NCBI GenBank assembly: GCA_009380095.1
Contig: WHSL01000001.1
Span: 19,341-83,340, forward strand
DNA length: 64,000 nt
Direction: 5' to 3'
From: Streptosporangiales bacterium
GTDB taxonomy: Bacteria; Actinomycetota; Actinomycetes; Streptosporangiales; Streptosporangiaceae
Shown here: one piece after another, positions 8,632 through 18,144 of the stretch
How the letters are laid out: each line of letters opens with the position of its first letter
Numbering within the stretch: position 1 is the first letter of the stretch
Made by a program: the position numbers and the translations under genes
The notes under the pieces: generated by a model
Databases searched by the model: none
Seen by the model: the letters and a program-made list of their open reading frames with translations, nothing else
What the model was told of the DNA's origin: nothing

Positions 8632-11034
8632 GTGACGCGCCTGGTCCGCGCCGGTGCCGGGCTGGCCGCCGCGGCGACATGTCTCCTCGGCCTCGCCGCC
8701 CCCGCGGCCGCGAGCGCCCCCGGCCCGGCCGCCGCGAAGCCGGCCACCGAACCCGCCGCCGAGCCGGCCGCCGAGCCGGCCGCTGGGGCCGCCGCTAGGA
8801 AGGAGCGGCAGCAGACCCCGGTCTCCGTTTCGGTGGAGTCGCTCACCCCGTCCTCCCCCGGCCCGAACTCCACCATCAAGCTCTCCGGCCGGCTGGTCAA
8901 CGAGACGCGCTCGGCCATCTCCAGCCTGACCGTACGGCTCCGCTACTCGTCCGCGCCGTTCAGCAGCCGCAGCCACATCCGGCAGTTCACCGAGGGCCGC
9001 GGCGCGGAGCCCGCGGCCATCGCGATCAGCAGCCCGCTGGGCCGCGGCATCCCCGCCGGGGAGAGCGTGAAGTGGCGGCTGAGCGTCAAGGCGAACACGC
9101 TCGACCTCGGCCAGGGCCGGGCCGTCTCGGTGCATCCGCTGGAGGTCGAGGCCGTGACCGCGGCGGGGTCCACCGTCGGGCAGAGCCGCACGTACCTCCC
9201 GTACGCGGCCGCCAAGCCCCCGGCCGCCACCAACATCGCGTGGCTGTGGCCCATCGTGGACCGGCCGCACCGCGCCGACGAGAACACCTTCATGGAGGAT
9301 GATCTCGGCAAGTCCGTGGCGCCCGGCGGCCGGCTGAGCGGGCTGCTGGAGGCCGCCGCGGCCAACTCGCCGAACGGCAACGGCCGGGCGGCGAGCGGCA
9401 ACACTGCGGGGAAGGTGCCGCTGACCTGGGCTATCGACCCGGCGCTGCTGAGCGACGCGCAGGCCATGGCGGCCCCTCACCGGGTGCTCTCCGCGCCCAA
9501 GACCGCGCTCGGCCGCGGCGCCCAGCCCAAGACCCGCGCCGCGCCCGCCTCCGCCGACGCCAAGAAGTGGCTGGACTCGCTGCGCTCCACCGTGGGCAAG
9601 GACCCGGTGCTGGCGCTGCCGTACGCGGACACCGACGTGGTGGCGCTGATCCGGCGCGGCCTCGAGGAGGACGTGAAGTTCGCGGTCGGCGAGGGCAACC
9701 GGAACGCCACCAAGATCCTCGGCAGGCCGGTCGACTCCGGCCTCGCGTGGACCCCGGACGGCATGCTCATTCCGGACGCGACGGAGATACTCGCCGACCT
9801 CGGCGCGCGGGACTTCGTCGTCAGCGACCTCAACCTGCCGGTCGCCCAGTCCACCACCTTCACCCCGGACGCGGTCGCCAAGCTGCCCACCGTGGGCGGC
9901 GACGTGAACGCGCTGATCGCGGACAGCACGCTGCAGAACGTCCTCGACGCGGCGGACACCGACACGGCGGCCGGCCGGTTCCAGGCCCGGCAGCGGTTCC
10001 TCGCGGAGACGGCGATGATCACCTCGGAGCGCCCGTACGAGGCCCGGACCGTGGTGGTCACCCCGCCGCGACGGTGGAACCCGGGCGCGGAGCTCGCGGA
10101 CGCGCTGCTCGGCGACAGCGCCTCGGTGCCCTGGCTGAAGCCGGTGCGGCTCACCGACGTCAAGCCCGCCGGGCAGGCGGTGCCGCGTGGCTCGCTGAAC
10201 TACCCCGAGCACGCGGAGAACGAGGAGCTCGGCCCGGCGTACCTGAAGAAGGTGCGGTCGGTCCGGTCCGCGGCGGCCCGCTTCACCGGCATCCTGATCG
10301 GTCAGCACCCGTACCATCCGGCGGTGCTGCGGATGGAGTCCTCGGCGTGGCGGCACGACGGGGTGCGGGCGCGGCGGCTGCGCGAGGTGGTGTCCGACTC
10401 GGTGACCTCCGCCACGCGGAAGATCGACATCCTGAGCCGGGACGAGGTCACGCTCGCCGGGGAGAGCGGCACCGTGCCGATCACCGTGGCCAACGAGCTG
10501 CAGGACCAGACCGTACGGGTCCGGCTGCGGATCCGGTCCGGGAACGCGGAGCGGCTGTCCGTGGGGTCGTACAAGAAGGACCTGGAGATCGGGCCGGGGC
10601 GGCGGGAGACCGTGAAGGTGCCGCTGCGCGCCAGGGCCAACGGGCTCGGCGCGATAAAGCTGCGGCTCGACACCCCGGACGGGGAGAAGCTCTCCGACGA
10701 GGTGGTCATGCCGGTGAGCGCCACCGCGCTGGGCTCCGTCGGGGTCTGGATCGCCGGCGCGGGCGGGCTGGCCTTCGTCCTCCTGGTGGCGCTGCGCGCG
10801 CTGCGGCGCCGCTCCACCCCGCCGGAGGAGACCGACGAGGGCGCGGACGAGCCGGGGCCCTTCCCCGTACAGGACGCGCCCGACGACGCCGACCAGGCGG
10901 GCCGCGCCCCCGGCGGTACGGCCCCCGAGGGCGAGCCACAGGCCGCGGTACCCGTGCCCGCGCCGCACCTGACCGAAGACGTGACCGGAGACGAGAAGGA
11001 GCCCCCGCGTGGCGATCCCGACGGCGGAACGTGA
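8632..11034 (+). CDS. DUF6049 family secreted, membrane-anchored protein
   Basis: About 800 residues from the GTG at 8632. It starts with a signal peptide (LVRAGAGLAAAATCLLGLAA, cleavage near AAASA), followed by an Ala/Pro/Glu-rich stretch, a large extracellular region, a single transmembrane helix near residues 700-720 (WIAGAGGLAFVLLVALRAL) and an acidic cytoplasmic tail. The position immediately before murJ, and the overlap with it, are characteristic of the DUF6049 family in actinobacteria. Its function is unknown; a role in envelope assembly with MurJ is inferred from context. The frame stays open upstream to 8347, but that part does not look like protein, so the signal peptide was used to set the start. 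Confidence 0.75.
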   Translation: MTRLVRAGAGLAAAATCLLGLAAPAAASAPGPAAAKPATEPAAEPAAEPAAGAAARKERQQTPVSVSVESLTPSSPGPNSTIKLSGRLVNETRSAISSLTVRLRYSSAPFSSRSHIRQFTEGRGAEPAAIAISSPLGRGIPAGESVKWRLSVKANTLDLGQGRAVSVHPLEVEAVTAAGSTVGQSRTYLPYAAAKPPAATNIAWLWPIVDRPHRADENTFMEDDLGKSVAPGGRLSGLLEAAAANSPNGNGRAASGNTAGKVPLTWAIDPALLSDAQAMAAPHRVLSAPKTALGRGAQPKTRAAPASADAKKWLDSLRSTVGKDPVLALPYADTDVVALIRRGLEEDVKFAVGEGNRNATKILGRPVDSGLAWTPDGMLIPDATEILADLGARDFVVSDLNLPVAQSTTFTPDAVAKLPTVGGDVNALIADSTLQNVLDAADTDTAAGRFQARQRFLAETAMITSERPYEARTVVVTPPRRWNPGAELADALLGDSASVPWLKPVRLTDVKPAGQAVPRGSLNYPEHAENEELGPAYLKKVRSVRSAAARFTGILIGQHPYHPAVLRMESSAWRHDGVRARRLREVVSDSVTSATRKIDILSRDEVTLAGESGTVPITVANELQDQTVRVRLRIRSGNAERLSVGSYKKDLEIGPGRRETVKVPLRARANGLGAIKLRLDTPDGEKLSDEVVMPVSATALGSVGVWIAGAGGLAFVLLVALRALRRRSTPPEETDEGADEPGPFPVQDAPDDADQAGRAPGGTAPEGEPQAAVPVPAPHLTEDVTGDEKEPPRGDPDGGT

Positions 11035-12685
11035 GCCCGTGACGTCAGGAGGGGGCGGTGGCCTGCTGCGCTCCAGCGCGGTGATGGCGCTCGGCACGAT
11101 CGCGTCCCGGGTCACCGGCTTCGGCCGCACCGCCGTCCTGACGTTCGCGCTGGGCACCGGCATTCTCGGCGACGCCTACAACACCGCCAACGTCATTCCG
11201 TTCATCGTCTACGACCTGCTGCTCGGCGGCATCCTGCAGAGCATCGTGGTGCCCATCCTGGTGCGCAGGCGCAAGGCCGACCGGGACGGCGGGGTGGGGT
11301 ACGAGCAGCGGCTGTTCACGCTCGTGACGCTCGCTCTGCTGGTCATCACGCTGGCCGCGATCGCGGTGGCCGGCCCGCTGCTGGCGATCTACGTGCACGA
11401 CCCGGTCAAGCACGAGCTCACCACGATCTTCGCCAGGTACCTGCTCGCGCAGATCTTCTTCATCGGCATCTCCGGCCTGTTCAGCGCGATGCTCAACACG
11501 CGCGGCAGGTTCGCCGCGCCGATGTGGTCGCCGGTGCTCAACAACCTCGTCATCCTCGCCGTCGGGGTCGCCTTCCTGGCGGTCACCGGCGGCGACGCCA
11601 CCGCGGAGAGCGTCACCCCGGGCGAGATCGTGCTGCTCGGCGTGGGCACCGTCGGCGGGATGATGGCCCAGGTGCTGGCGCTGCTGGTGGCCGTGCACCG
11701 GGCGGGCTTCCGGTGGCGGCCGCGGTTCGACTTCCGGTCCATGAACCTCGCCGAGATCGGCAAGCTGGCGACGTGGAGCGTCGTCTACCTCTTCGTCTTC
11801 CAGGCCGGGTACGCGGTCACCGCGAACCTCGCCAACCGGGCGGGGAGCGACGCGGTCGCCGAGGGGCTCGGGTACGGCGCCGGGTTCACCCCGTACAACA
11901 ACGCGTATCAGCTGTTCCAGCTGCCGTACGCGATCATCGCGGTGTCCGTGATCACCGCGCTGCTGCCGCGGATGAGCGAGCACGCCTCCGACGGCCGCAA
12001 CGACCTGCTGCGCGGCGACTTCGGCCAGGGCCTGCGGCTGTCCTCGGCGCTGATCGTGCCGGCCTCGCTGCTGATGGCCGCGCTCGCCCCGTCCATCACC
12101 GTGTTGCTGTTCAGCTACTTCAACACCTCCACCGCGGACGCCGCCTATATCGGCGAGGTCCTGGCGGTGTTCGCGCTCGGCCTTGTGCCGTTCACGGTCT
12201 TCCAGCTGCTGCTGCGGGTGTTCTACGCGATGCACGACACCCGGACGCCGGCGCTGGTGGCGTTCGCCAACGTGGCGGTCAACGCCGGGGTCGGCGTGCT
12301 GGCCTACACCCTGCTGCCCGCCGGGCACGCGGTCACCGGGCTGGCGGCCGGGTTCGGCCTGCAGTACGTGGTCGGCTCGGTGATCGCCTGGCTGGTGATG
12401 AGCCGCCGTACCGGCGGGCTCGGCGGCCGGGCGATCACCTCCACGATCGCCCGGCTGTACCTGGCGTCGGTTCCGGGGCTGATCTTCGCGTTCGCGATGT
12501 CGCTGGCCTTCACCACGCTGTTCGGCACCGGACGGCTGCAGGCGCTGCTCTCCCTCGCGGTGGGCGGCGGGATCGGCATGCTGCTCTTCGTGATCTTCGC
12601 CCGCGCGCTGCGTGTGACAGAGGTCACAAGCCTCCTCGATACGGTACGTGCCAAGCTGCCGGGACGACGCGGAGGTACCAGATGA
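11009..12685 (+). CDS. murJ: Lipid II flippase MurJ (MviN)
   Basis: 558 residues, very hydrophobic, with the layout of a 14-helix MOP-family flippase that moves lipid II across the membrane for peptidoglycan synthesis. The N-terminal helix reads ALGTIASRVTGFGRTAVLTF, with family arginines, and the central MLNTRGRFAAPMWSPVLNN segment is typical of MviN. The GTG start at 11009 lies inside the end of the DUF6049 gene. The protein ends after the transporter; the kinase-like domain fused to MurJ in mycobacteria is encoded by the next gene. Confidence 0.92.
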   Translation: MAIPTAEREPVTSGGGGGLLRSSAVMALGTIASRVTGFGRTAVLTFALGTGILGDAYNTANVIPFIVYDLLLGGILQSIVVPILVRRRKADRDGGVGYEQRLFTLVTLALLVITLAAIAVAGPLLAIYVHDPVKHELTTIFARYLLAQIFFIGISGLFSAMLNTRGRFAAPMWSPVLNNLVILAVGVAFLAVTGGDATAESVTPGEIVLLGVGTVGGMMAQVLALLVAVHRAGFRWRPRFDFRSMNLAEIGKLATWSVVYLFVFQAGYAVTANLANRAGSDAVAEGLGYGAGFTPYNNAYQLFQLPYAIIAVSVITALLPRMSEHASDGRNDLLRGDFGQGLRLSSALIVPASLLMAALAPSITVLLFSYFNTSTADAAYIGEVLAVFALGLVPFTVFQLLLRVFYAMHDTRTPALVAFANVAVNAGVGVLAYTLLPAGHAVTGLAAGFGLQYVVGSVIAWLVMSRRTGGLGGRAITSTIARLYLASVPGLIFAFAMSLAFTTLFGTGRLQALLSLAVGGGIGMLLFVIFARALRVTEVTSLLDTVRAKLPGRRGGTR

Positions 12686-12883
12686 TTACGCGAGAGGGGC
12701 GCAGGTAACCCTTACGGACACACCACGCGTCCTAGCATGGTGCGGGACCATCGTTCGCAAGCCGCCCGTCCTTTGGGGGGCCCGAAAGGAGGGTCGGGGC
12801 CGAACCGATCGAACTCACGTACGTCCGCCGCGACACCCGCGGCCGGTCGTGCGCATCCACGATCAGGGCACCACGCCGCAACC

Positions 12884-14377
12884 ATGAGCACGTTCATGAT
12901 CGAACCAGGAACCCGCCTCGCCGGTCGATACCGCCTCGAAGATCGTGTCCGCGAGGCGGGTGGTTGCACGCTGTGGAAGGCCACCGACGAGACGCTCGCC
13001 CGTCCCGTCGCGGTCCGTACCTTCGACGAGGGCTTCCCCCGCATCCACCAGGTGGTGACGGCCGCGCGGGCCGCGAGCCGGCTCACCGACTCCCGCATCA
13101 GCCAGGTCTTCGACGCCGACGACACCGCCGGCCAGGCGTACGTCGTGGAGGAGTGGGTGGTGGGCGAGTCGCTCACCGACCTGCTCGCCCACGGCCCGCT
13201 GGAGCCGGAGCGGGCCGCCGGGCTCATCTCCGAGGTCGCCGAGTCGCTCACCGTGGCGCACGCGGCCGGCCTCGCGCACCTCTGCCTCTCCCCCAACGAC
13301 CTGCGCTGGACCTCCGGCGGGGCCGTGAAGCTCACCGGGCTCGGGGTGGACGCCGCGCTGCACGGGGTCACCGTGGAGAACCCGGCGGCGAGCGACGCCC
13401 AGGGCATCGCCGCCCTGCTGTACGCCGCGCTGACCGGGCACTGGCCCGGCGAGCGCGAGACCCCGCTGCCGCCCGCGCCGCTCTTCGAAGGGCGGCCGTG
13501 CGCGCCGCGGCAGGTGCGCGCCGGCGTGCCCACCACGCTCGACACGCTCATCTGCCGGGCGCTCTTCCAGGAGGAGCGCCGGGGCCAGCCACCGCTGAGC
13601 TCACCGGCGGCGATCGCCGAAGCCCTCACCGAGGTCCCCCGGTCCATCCCGCTGCCCATCGCTCCCGCCGCCGCCCCGTCGGTGAGGCGCCGCACCTCCA
13701 CCGCGCCGCAGCACATGGCACCGCCGCCGGCGCAGCAGCCGTACCAGGAGCCCCCGCGTCGGTCCCGGCCGTTGCTCGGGCGCGCCCTGATCGCCCTGGT
13801 GGTGGTGCTCGTCATGGCCGCGATCGGGCTCGGCGGCTGGGCCATCGGCCGCGCCGTGGGGCCGACCATGGGCGGCTCGCCGTCCGCCTCCGCATCGCCC
13901 ACGGCGGGCTCCGGCCTCGCCGCGCTGACCCCGGTCGGGGCGCCGGAGGCGCACGACCCACCGCCGGGCGACGGCGCGGAGAACAACGAGGACGGCGGGC
14001 TCGCGGTCGACGACAGCCGCACCACCGCCTGGCGTACGCAGTCGTACCGGGGGGACCCGCGGTTCGGGAACCTCAAGGACGGCGTCGGCCTGATCTTCGA
14101 CATGGGCAAGCCGGTGACCGTCCGCGAGGCCGACCTCCTGCTCGGCTCCCAGCCCGGCACGTCACTGCAGGTCATGGTCGGTGACTCCCCGGAGGCCGAC
14201 GCCATGCAGCCGGTCGCCAAGCGGTCCGGTGTGGCGCAACCGCAGGTGAAGCTCCCCATCGACAACCCTCAGGAGGGCCGGTACGTCCTCGTCTGGTTCA
14301 CCGAGCTCCCGCCGAAGGCCGGCGGCGGCGAGTACCAGGCCGAGCTGTTCGACGCCAAATTCCGCGGCAGTTCGTGA
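12884..14377 (+). CDS. Membrane-anchored pseudokinase with extracellular domain (MviN-associated)
   Basis: 497 residues. The N-terminal ~260 residues have a Ser/Thr-kinase fold pattern (LAGRYRLEDRV start, hinge YVVEEWVVG). The catalytic residues are gone: the beta-3 lysine is replaced (VAVRTF), the HRD loop reads HLCLSPNDL and no DFG is visible. A proline-rich linker, one transmembrane helix (around residues 305-328) and an extracellular discoidin-like domain follow. In Mycobacterium the same pseudokinase/extracellular arrangement is the C-terminus of MviN (Rv3910). Here it is a separate gene downstream of murJ, probably regulating the flippase by binding phosphorylated FHA partners. Start ATG at 12884. 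Confidence 0.82.
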   Translation: MSTFMIEPGTRLAGRYRLEDRVREAGGCTLWKATDETLARPVAVRTFDEGFPRIHQVVTAARAASRLTDSRISQVFDADDTAGQAYVVEEWVVGESLTDLLAHGPLEPERAAGLISEVAESLTVAHAAGLAHLCLSPNDLRWTSGGAVKLTGLGVDAALHGVTVENPAASDAQGIAALLYAALTGHWPGERETPLPPAPLFEGRPCAPRQVRAGVPTTLDTLICRALFQEERRGQPPLSSPAAIAEALTEVPRSIPLPIAPAAAPSVRRRTSTAPQHMAPPPAQQPYQEPPRRSRPLLGRALIALVVVLVMAAIGLGGWAIGRAVGPTMGGSPSASASPTAGSGLAALTPVGAPEAHDPPPGDGAENNEDGGLAVDDSRTTAWRTQSYRGDPRFGNLKDGVGLIFDMGKPVTVREADLLLGSQPGTSLQVMVGDSPEADAMQPVAKRSGVAQPQVKLPIDNPQEGRYVLVWFTELPPKAGGGEYQAELFDAKFRGSS

Positions 14378-15018
14378 GCGCCCTCGTGGACACCGTCACC
14401 GAGACCTCCGAGATTCCGGACAAGGAACTGCTCGCCCGGCATGCCAAGGGTGACGACACCGCGTTCGGCGAGCTCGTCCGGCGGCACCGGGAGCGCATGT
14501 GGGCGGTGGCGCTGCGCACCATGGGCGACGCCGACGAGGCGGCCGACGCCCTGCAGGACGCGTTCGTCTCCGCCTTCCGCGCCGCGGACCGGTTCCGCGG
14601 CGACGCCGCCGTCACCACCTGGCTGCACCGCATCGTGGTCAACGCCTGCCTGGACCGGATGCGCCGGCGGGCCGTCCGCCCGGCCGTGCCGATGGGCGAC
14701 GACGCCACCCTGGACGTGGTCGCGCGCGGCCAGGACCCGCACGGCGGCATCGACCCCACCGGCGCCAGCGACGCCGCGATGGACGTGGCGGCCGCGCTCG
14801 CCACGCTGCCGGTGGAGCAGCGGGCGGCGCTCGTGCTCGTGGACATGATGGGCTACCCCGTCGACGAGGTCGCGCGGATCCTCGAGGTCGCGGTCGGCAC
14901 TGTGAAGAGCCGCTGCGCCCGTGGCCGGGCCCGGCTGCTGCCCCATCTGGGCCATCTCCGGAACCAGGGCACCGCGGGTAACGTCCAAGGTCGGGAAGGA
15001 GGTGCCGGTCGACCATGA
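14374..15018 (+). CDS. sigM: ECF RNA polymerase sigma factor, SigM-like
   Basis: 214 residues with the region 2 helices (AFGELVRRHRERMWAVAL, DADEAADALQDAFVSAFR) and the region 4 helix-turn-helix (LPVEQRAALVLVDMMGYPVDEVARILEVAVGTVKSRCARGRARL). Gene order pseudokinase - sigM - anti-sigma - trxB - trxA is the conserved actinobacterial SigM locus. The GTG start overlaps the pseudokinase stop, and the anti-sigma gene overlaps its end, so all three are translationally coupled. It probably responds to envelope or thiol stress. Confidence 0.9.
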   Translation: MSALVDTVTETSEIPDKELLARHAKGDDTAFGELVRRHRERMWAVALRTMGDADEAADALQDAFVSAFRAADRFRGDAAVTTWLHRIVVNACLDRMRRRAVRPAVPMGDDATLDVVARGQDPHGGIDPTGASDAAMDVAAALATLPVEQRAALVLVDMMGYPVDEVARILEVAVGTVKSRCARGRARLLPHLGHLRNQGTAGNVQGREGGAGRP

Positions 15019-15830
15019 ACGATCACGTCGAGGCCGAGGTTATCGCCGAGCTCGCCGAAGGGCTGCTCGATGCCGAGACGACCGCCGAGGTCACCGCGCA
15101 CCTCCATGACTGTGCGGAGTGTCAAGAGGTGGCGGCGGCCCTCGCCGGGGTGAGCCGCACGCTCGCCGCGACGCCCGCGCCCGCCCTGCCGACGCACGTC
15201 GCCGAGGGCATCGACACCCGCCTCGCCCAGGAGGCCGCCGTCCGGGGCCGTACGGGTCCGGAGGCCGCTGCGGCCACCGAGGTCACGTCGCTCGCCTCGG
15301 CCCGGCGGCTGCGCTGGTCACGGGCGCTCGCCGCGGCGGCCGCCGCCGTGGTGCTGGTGGGCGGCGGCTTCGCCGTCGTCCGCGACATGCTTCAGCAGCG
15401 GCAGCACGGGTCCGCCGCGAGCGCCCCCCTGGCCAGGGACGACGGAGGCGCCGGCGAGTCGGAGAAGCTGACCACGCGGGACGCCGCGCCGACGTTGCGT
15501 ACGGGCACCGACTACACCTCCGCCGGCCTGCGGGCGCAGGCGGCCGCGCTGGTGCATCGGGTGCCGTCGGCCGCGCCGAGCCCGGAGCCGCAGATCGGCA
15601 CCGAGGGCGGCGCCCCGGCCCCCGAGCTGGCCGGCTGCCTGGCGGACATCGCCGAGCGCTCCGGCCGCCGGGTGCTACTCGCCGACGAGGCGCGGTACGA
15701 GGGCTCGCCCGCGACCCTCGTCGTGCTCTCCGGCGCCACGGCCGGCACCGCCGAGGTGCTCGTCGTGCCGGGCGACTGCGCGCCCGGCGACGACGCCGTC
15801 GCGCGCCGCGTGACGGTGCCGCGCGACTGA
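15015..15830 (+). CDS. Zinc-finger anti-sigma factor for SigM, membrane protein
   Basis: 271 residues. An N-terminal zf-HC2/ZAS motif (HLHDCAEC, giving H-x3-C-x2-C) near residues 29-37 binds zinc and the sigma factor. One transmembrane helix (around residues 104-123, ALAAAAAAVVLVGGGFAVV) places the remaining ~145 residues outside the cell. The ATG overlaps the sigM stop (ATGA). The extracellular part has two cysteines (GCLADI and GDCAPGD) that could form a disulfide. Gene pairing and the zinc motif make the anti-sigma role secure; the sensed signal is unknown. Confidence 0.88.
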   Translation: MNDHVEAEVIAELAEGLLDAETTAEVTAHLHDCAECQEVAAALAGVSRTLAATPAPALPTHVAEGIDTRLAQEAAVRGRTGPEAAAATEVTSLASARRLRWSRALAAAAAAVVLVGGGFAVVRDMLQQRQHGSAASAPLARDDGGAGESEKLTTRDAAPTLRTGTDYTSAGLRAQAAALVHRVPSAAPSPEPQIGTEGGAPAPELAGCLADIAERSGRRVLLADEARYEGSPATLVVLSGATAGTAEVLVVPGDCAPGDDAVARRVTVPRD

Positions 15831-15898
15831 CTTCTCACCGACCGGTCACGCCCGTCCGGCGCGGGGTCGCGCAGGTCATCCTGGAGGCCCGGGCAGCG

Positions 15899-15926
15899 GG
15901 GAATCAGGTGGCTCTAGGATCGGTTG
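15899..15926 (+). promoter_or_regulatory. Candidate SigR/SigH-type promoter upstream of trxB
   Basis: GGGAAT at 15899-15904, an 18-base spacer and GTTG at 15923-15926 match the oxidative-stress ECF consensus (GGAAT-N18-GTT) known from Streptomyces SigR and mycobacterial SigH. It lies about 105 bases before the trxB start. The trxBA operon is a classic target of these sigma factors, so this is a strong candidate for thiol-stress induction of the thioredoxin system. Confidence 0.75.
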
Positions 15927-16030
15927 ACGCCACTGACGCCATCTCCCCGGCCGACCGCCCCCCGCTCTCCGGGGCCGCGGGCCGCTCGGGAGGGTGGCGG
16001 TGAGAGCCAAGTGTGAAGGGGCCGACAAGC

Positions 16031-16966
16031 GTGAGCGACGTCCGCAACGTGATCATCATCGGGTCGGGGCCGGCCGGCTACACGGCAGCGGTCTACGCCG
16101 CGCGTGCCGAGCTGCGGCCACTGGTCTTCGAGGGCTCCGTGACCTCCGGCGGCGCCCTGATGAACACCACCGACGTGGAGAACTTCCCGGGTTTCGCCGA
16201 CGGCATCCTCGGGCCGGACCTGATGGACCAGATGCGCAAGCAGGCGGAGCGCTTCGGCGCCGAGCTGGTGTCCGACGACGTCACCGAGGTGGACCTCACC
16301 GCCACCCCCAAGGTCGTCAAGACCGGTGAGACCGTGCACTACGCGAAGACCGTGATCATCGCGACCGGGTCCCAGCACCGCAAGCTCGGCGTGCCCGGCG
16401 AGGACAAGCTCGCCGGCCACGGCGTCTCCTGGTGCGCCACCTGTGACGGCTTCTTCTTCCGCGGGCAGGACATCGCGGTCGTGGGCGGCGGCGACTCCGC
16501 GATGGAGGAGGCCACCTTCCTGACCCGTTTCGCCCGCTCGGTGACCGTCGTGCACCGCCGCGACGAGCTGCGCGCCAGCAAGATTATGCAGGACCGCGCG
16601 TTCGCCAACGACAAGATCCGCTTCGTCTGGGACAGTGAGGTCGTCGAGGCGCTCGGCGACACCAAGCTCACCGGCGTACGGGTCCGCAACCTCAAGACCG
16701 GCGAGGAGAACGACCTCGACGTGACGGGTCTGTTCATCGCCATCGGCCACGACCCCCGGACCGAGCTGTTCGGCGACGTCCTTGAGCTCGACGACGAGGG
16801 TTACCTCACGGTCGACGCGCCGAGCACGCGCACCGCCATTCCCGGCGTGTTCGCCTGCGGTGACGTCGTGGACCACACGTACCGGCAGGCCATCACGGCC
16901 GCCGGCACCGGCTGTGCCGCCGCGCTCGACGCCGAGCGTCACCTCGCCGACGAGGCCGACGCGTAA
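16031..16966 (+). CDS. trxB: Thioredoxin-disulfide reductase
   Basis: 311 residues. FAD motif [16 protein letters not shown] at the N-terminus, redox-active CATC (Cys135 and Cys138, [11 protein letters not shown]), NADPH-binding [10 protein letters not shown] and the C-terminal [14 protein letters not shown] motif. It reduces thioredoxin with NADPH in the cytoplasm. I chose the GTG at 16031, preceded by AAGGGG at 9 bases, over an in-frame GTG at 16013. trxA follows 80 bases later in the same direction. Confidence 0.96.
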   Translation: MSDVRNVIIIGSGPAGYTAAVYAARAELRPLVFEGSVTSGGALMNTTDVENFPGFADGILGPDLMDQMRKQAERFGAELVSDDVTEVDLTATPKVVKTGETVHYAKTVIIATGSQHRKLGVPGEDKLAGHGVSWCATCDGFFFRGQDIAVVGGGDSAMEEATFLTRFARSVTVVHRRDELRASKIMQDRAFANDKIRFVWDSEVVEALGDTKLTGVRVRNLKTGEENDLDVTGLFIAIGHDPRTELFGDVLELDDEGYLTVDAPSTRTAIPGVFACGDVVDHTYRQAITAAGTGCAAALDAERHLADEADA

Positions 16967-17049
16967 CAAGACCTCGTGGCCGTGTTCGTCAGTGGCCGAG
17001 TTCAATCGATCGGATCCATCCCGCCGGATGTAAAGGGGAGTTGTTCGGA

Positions 17050-17373
17050 GTGGGAAACACCAAGACCGTCACCGATGCCAGTTTCGACGCCGACGTGCTG
17101 AAGAGCGACAAGCCCGTCGTGGTCGACTTCTGGGCCGAGTGGTGCGGGCCCTGCCGGCAGGTCTCCCCGATCCTGGACGAGATCGCCGGAGAGTACGCCG
17201 ACAAGATCACCGTGGTGAAGATGAACGTCGACGAGAACCCCAAGGTGCCGGGTCAGTACGGCGTCATGCAGATCCCGACGATCAACGTCTACTCCGGTGG
17301 CGAGGTCGTCAAGCAGATCATCGGGGCGAAGCCGAAGTCGATGCTGCTGCGGGACCTCGAGGACTTCATCTGA
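17050..17373 (+). CDS. trxA: Thioredoxin
   Basis: 107 residues with the active site WCGPC (Cys32 and Cys35) in VVDFWAEWCGPCRQ, and the cis-Pro loop MQIPTINVY. This is the general cytoplasmic disulfide reductant, recycled by the adjacent TrxB. The GTG at 17050 sits 9 bases after AAAGGGGAG; a TTG at 17041 has no spacing from that site. A strong terminator-like hairpin follows. Confidence 0.96.
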   Translation: MGNTKTVTDASFDADVLKSDKPVVVDFWAEWCGPCRQVSPILDEIAGEYADKITVVKMNVDENPKVPGQYGVMQIPTINVYSGGEVVKQIIGAKPKSMLLRDLEDFI

Positions 17374-17406
17374 GCCGCCCGTAGCGATCGGGCGCCCGTA
17401 CGTCGG

Positions 17407-17453
17407 GGCCGTGCCCGCGTGGTCCGCCACGCGAGCGCGGCCTCTTCTCTTTG
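17407..17453. terminator. Intrinsic terminator between trxA and GNAT genes
   Basis: Long hairpin 17407-17442: an outer 8-bp stem (GGCCGTGC with GCGCGGCC, one G-T pair), an internal mismatch, then GCGTGG with CCACGC and a 4-base loop. T-rich TCTTCTCTTTG follows on the plus strand. It is well placed to end the sigM-trxA transcription unit and possibly the converging gene. Confidence 0.8.
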
Positions 17454-17535
17454 TTCGGCCCGTCTGCTCGGCCCGTCTGTTCGCCCCGGCGGCCGGCGGA
17501 TGCGCCTGCGCGGCGCTGAGCGCCCGCGAGACGGC

Positions 17536-18144
17536 TCAGATCGGGCGGAGCGCACGCTCGGGTGACATCGAGCCGAGCAGCCGCTCCAGGGCGACCTCGA
17601 CGTCCTCCCGCCAGGAGATCGCGTTCTTCAGCTCCAGCCGCAGCCGCGGGAAGCGGTGGTGCGGCCGAACGGTCTTGAAGCCGACCGCGAGCAGGTACTC
17701 CGCGGGCAGGGTGCAGGACGGCCCGTCCCACTTCAGGTCGCCGTACGCCTCGATGGCCTTGACCGTGCGCCGGGTGAGGTCCTTGGCCACGCCCTGGACC
17801 AGCATCCGGCCCAGGCCGCCGCCCGCGAACTCCGGCAGCACGTGCGCCGTCATCATCAGCACCGCGTCCGCGCTGACCGGGCTGGTGGGGAAGGCGACCG
17901 AGCGCGGGACGTAGAGCGGGGGCGCGTACATCACGAACCCGGCGGGCACCCCGTCCACGTACGCGATCTTGCCGCAGCTCCCCCAGTCGAGCAGCGTGGA
18001 GGAGATCCACGCCTCCTTCTCCAGGCCGGGGTCGGCGGCCCTGTCACCGCTGACCGGATCCAACTCCCAGAAGACGCAGCGCCGGCAGCGGCGCGGCAGG
18101 TCGTCAAGGTTGTCCAAGGTGATGCTGACGAGGCGACGCGACAC
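17536..18144 (-). CDS. GNAT-family N-acetyltransferase
   Basis: 202 residues starting at GTG 18144 behind GGAGG. Near residues 110-125 the EFAGGGLGRMLVQGVAKDL segment resembles the acetyl-CoA-binding R/Q-x-x-G-x-G/A motif of GNAT proteins (here with GGGLGR). The N-terminal part has a paired Cys segment, RRCRRCVFWELD, seen in the actinobacterial GNAT protein found next to parAB/trxA loci. Substrate unknown. It is transcribed divergently from the aminotransferase gene and convergently with trxA. Confidence 0.8.
   Translation of the reverse strand: MSRRLVSITLDNLDDLPRRCRRCVFWELDPVSGDRAADPGLEKEAWISSTLLDWGSCGKIAYVDGVPAGFVMYAPPLYVPRSVAFPTSPVSADAVLMMTAHVLPEFAGGGLGRMLVQGVAKDLTRRTVKAIEAYGDLKWDGPSCTLPAEYLLAVGFKTVRPHHRFPRLRLELKNAISWREDVEVALERLLGSMSPERALRPI

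Noticed and set aside
8405..8635. A 76-codon frame overlapping the DUF6049 start by GTGA.
   Set aside because: Arginine/proline-rich, without recognisable features. The coupling may be coincidental in GC-rich DNA.
12711..12731. Possible promoter TTACGG ... TAGCAT before the pseudokinase gene.
   Set aside because: The spacer is about 15 bases and the -35 match is weak.
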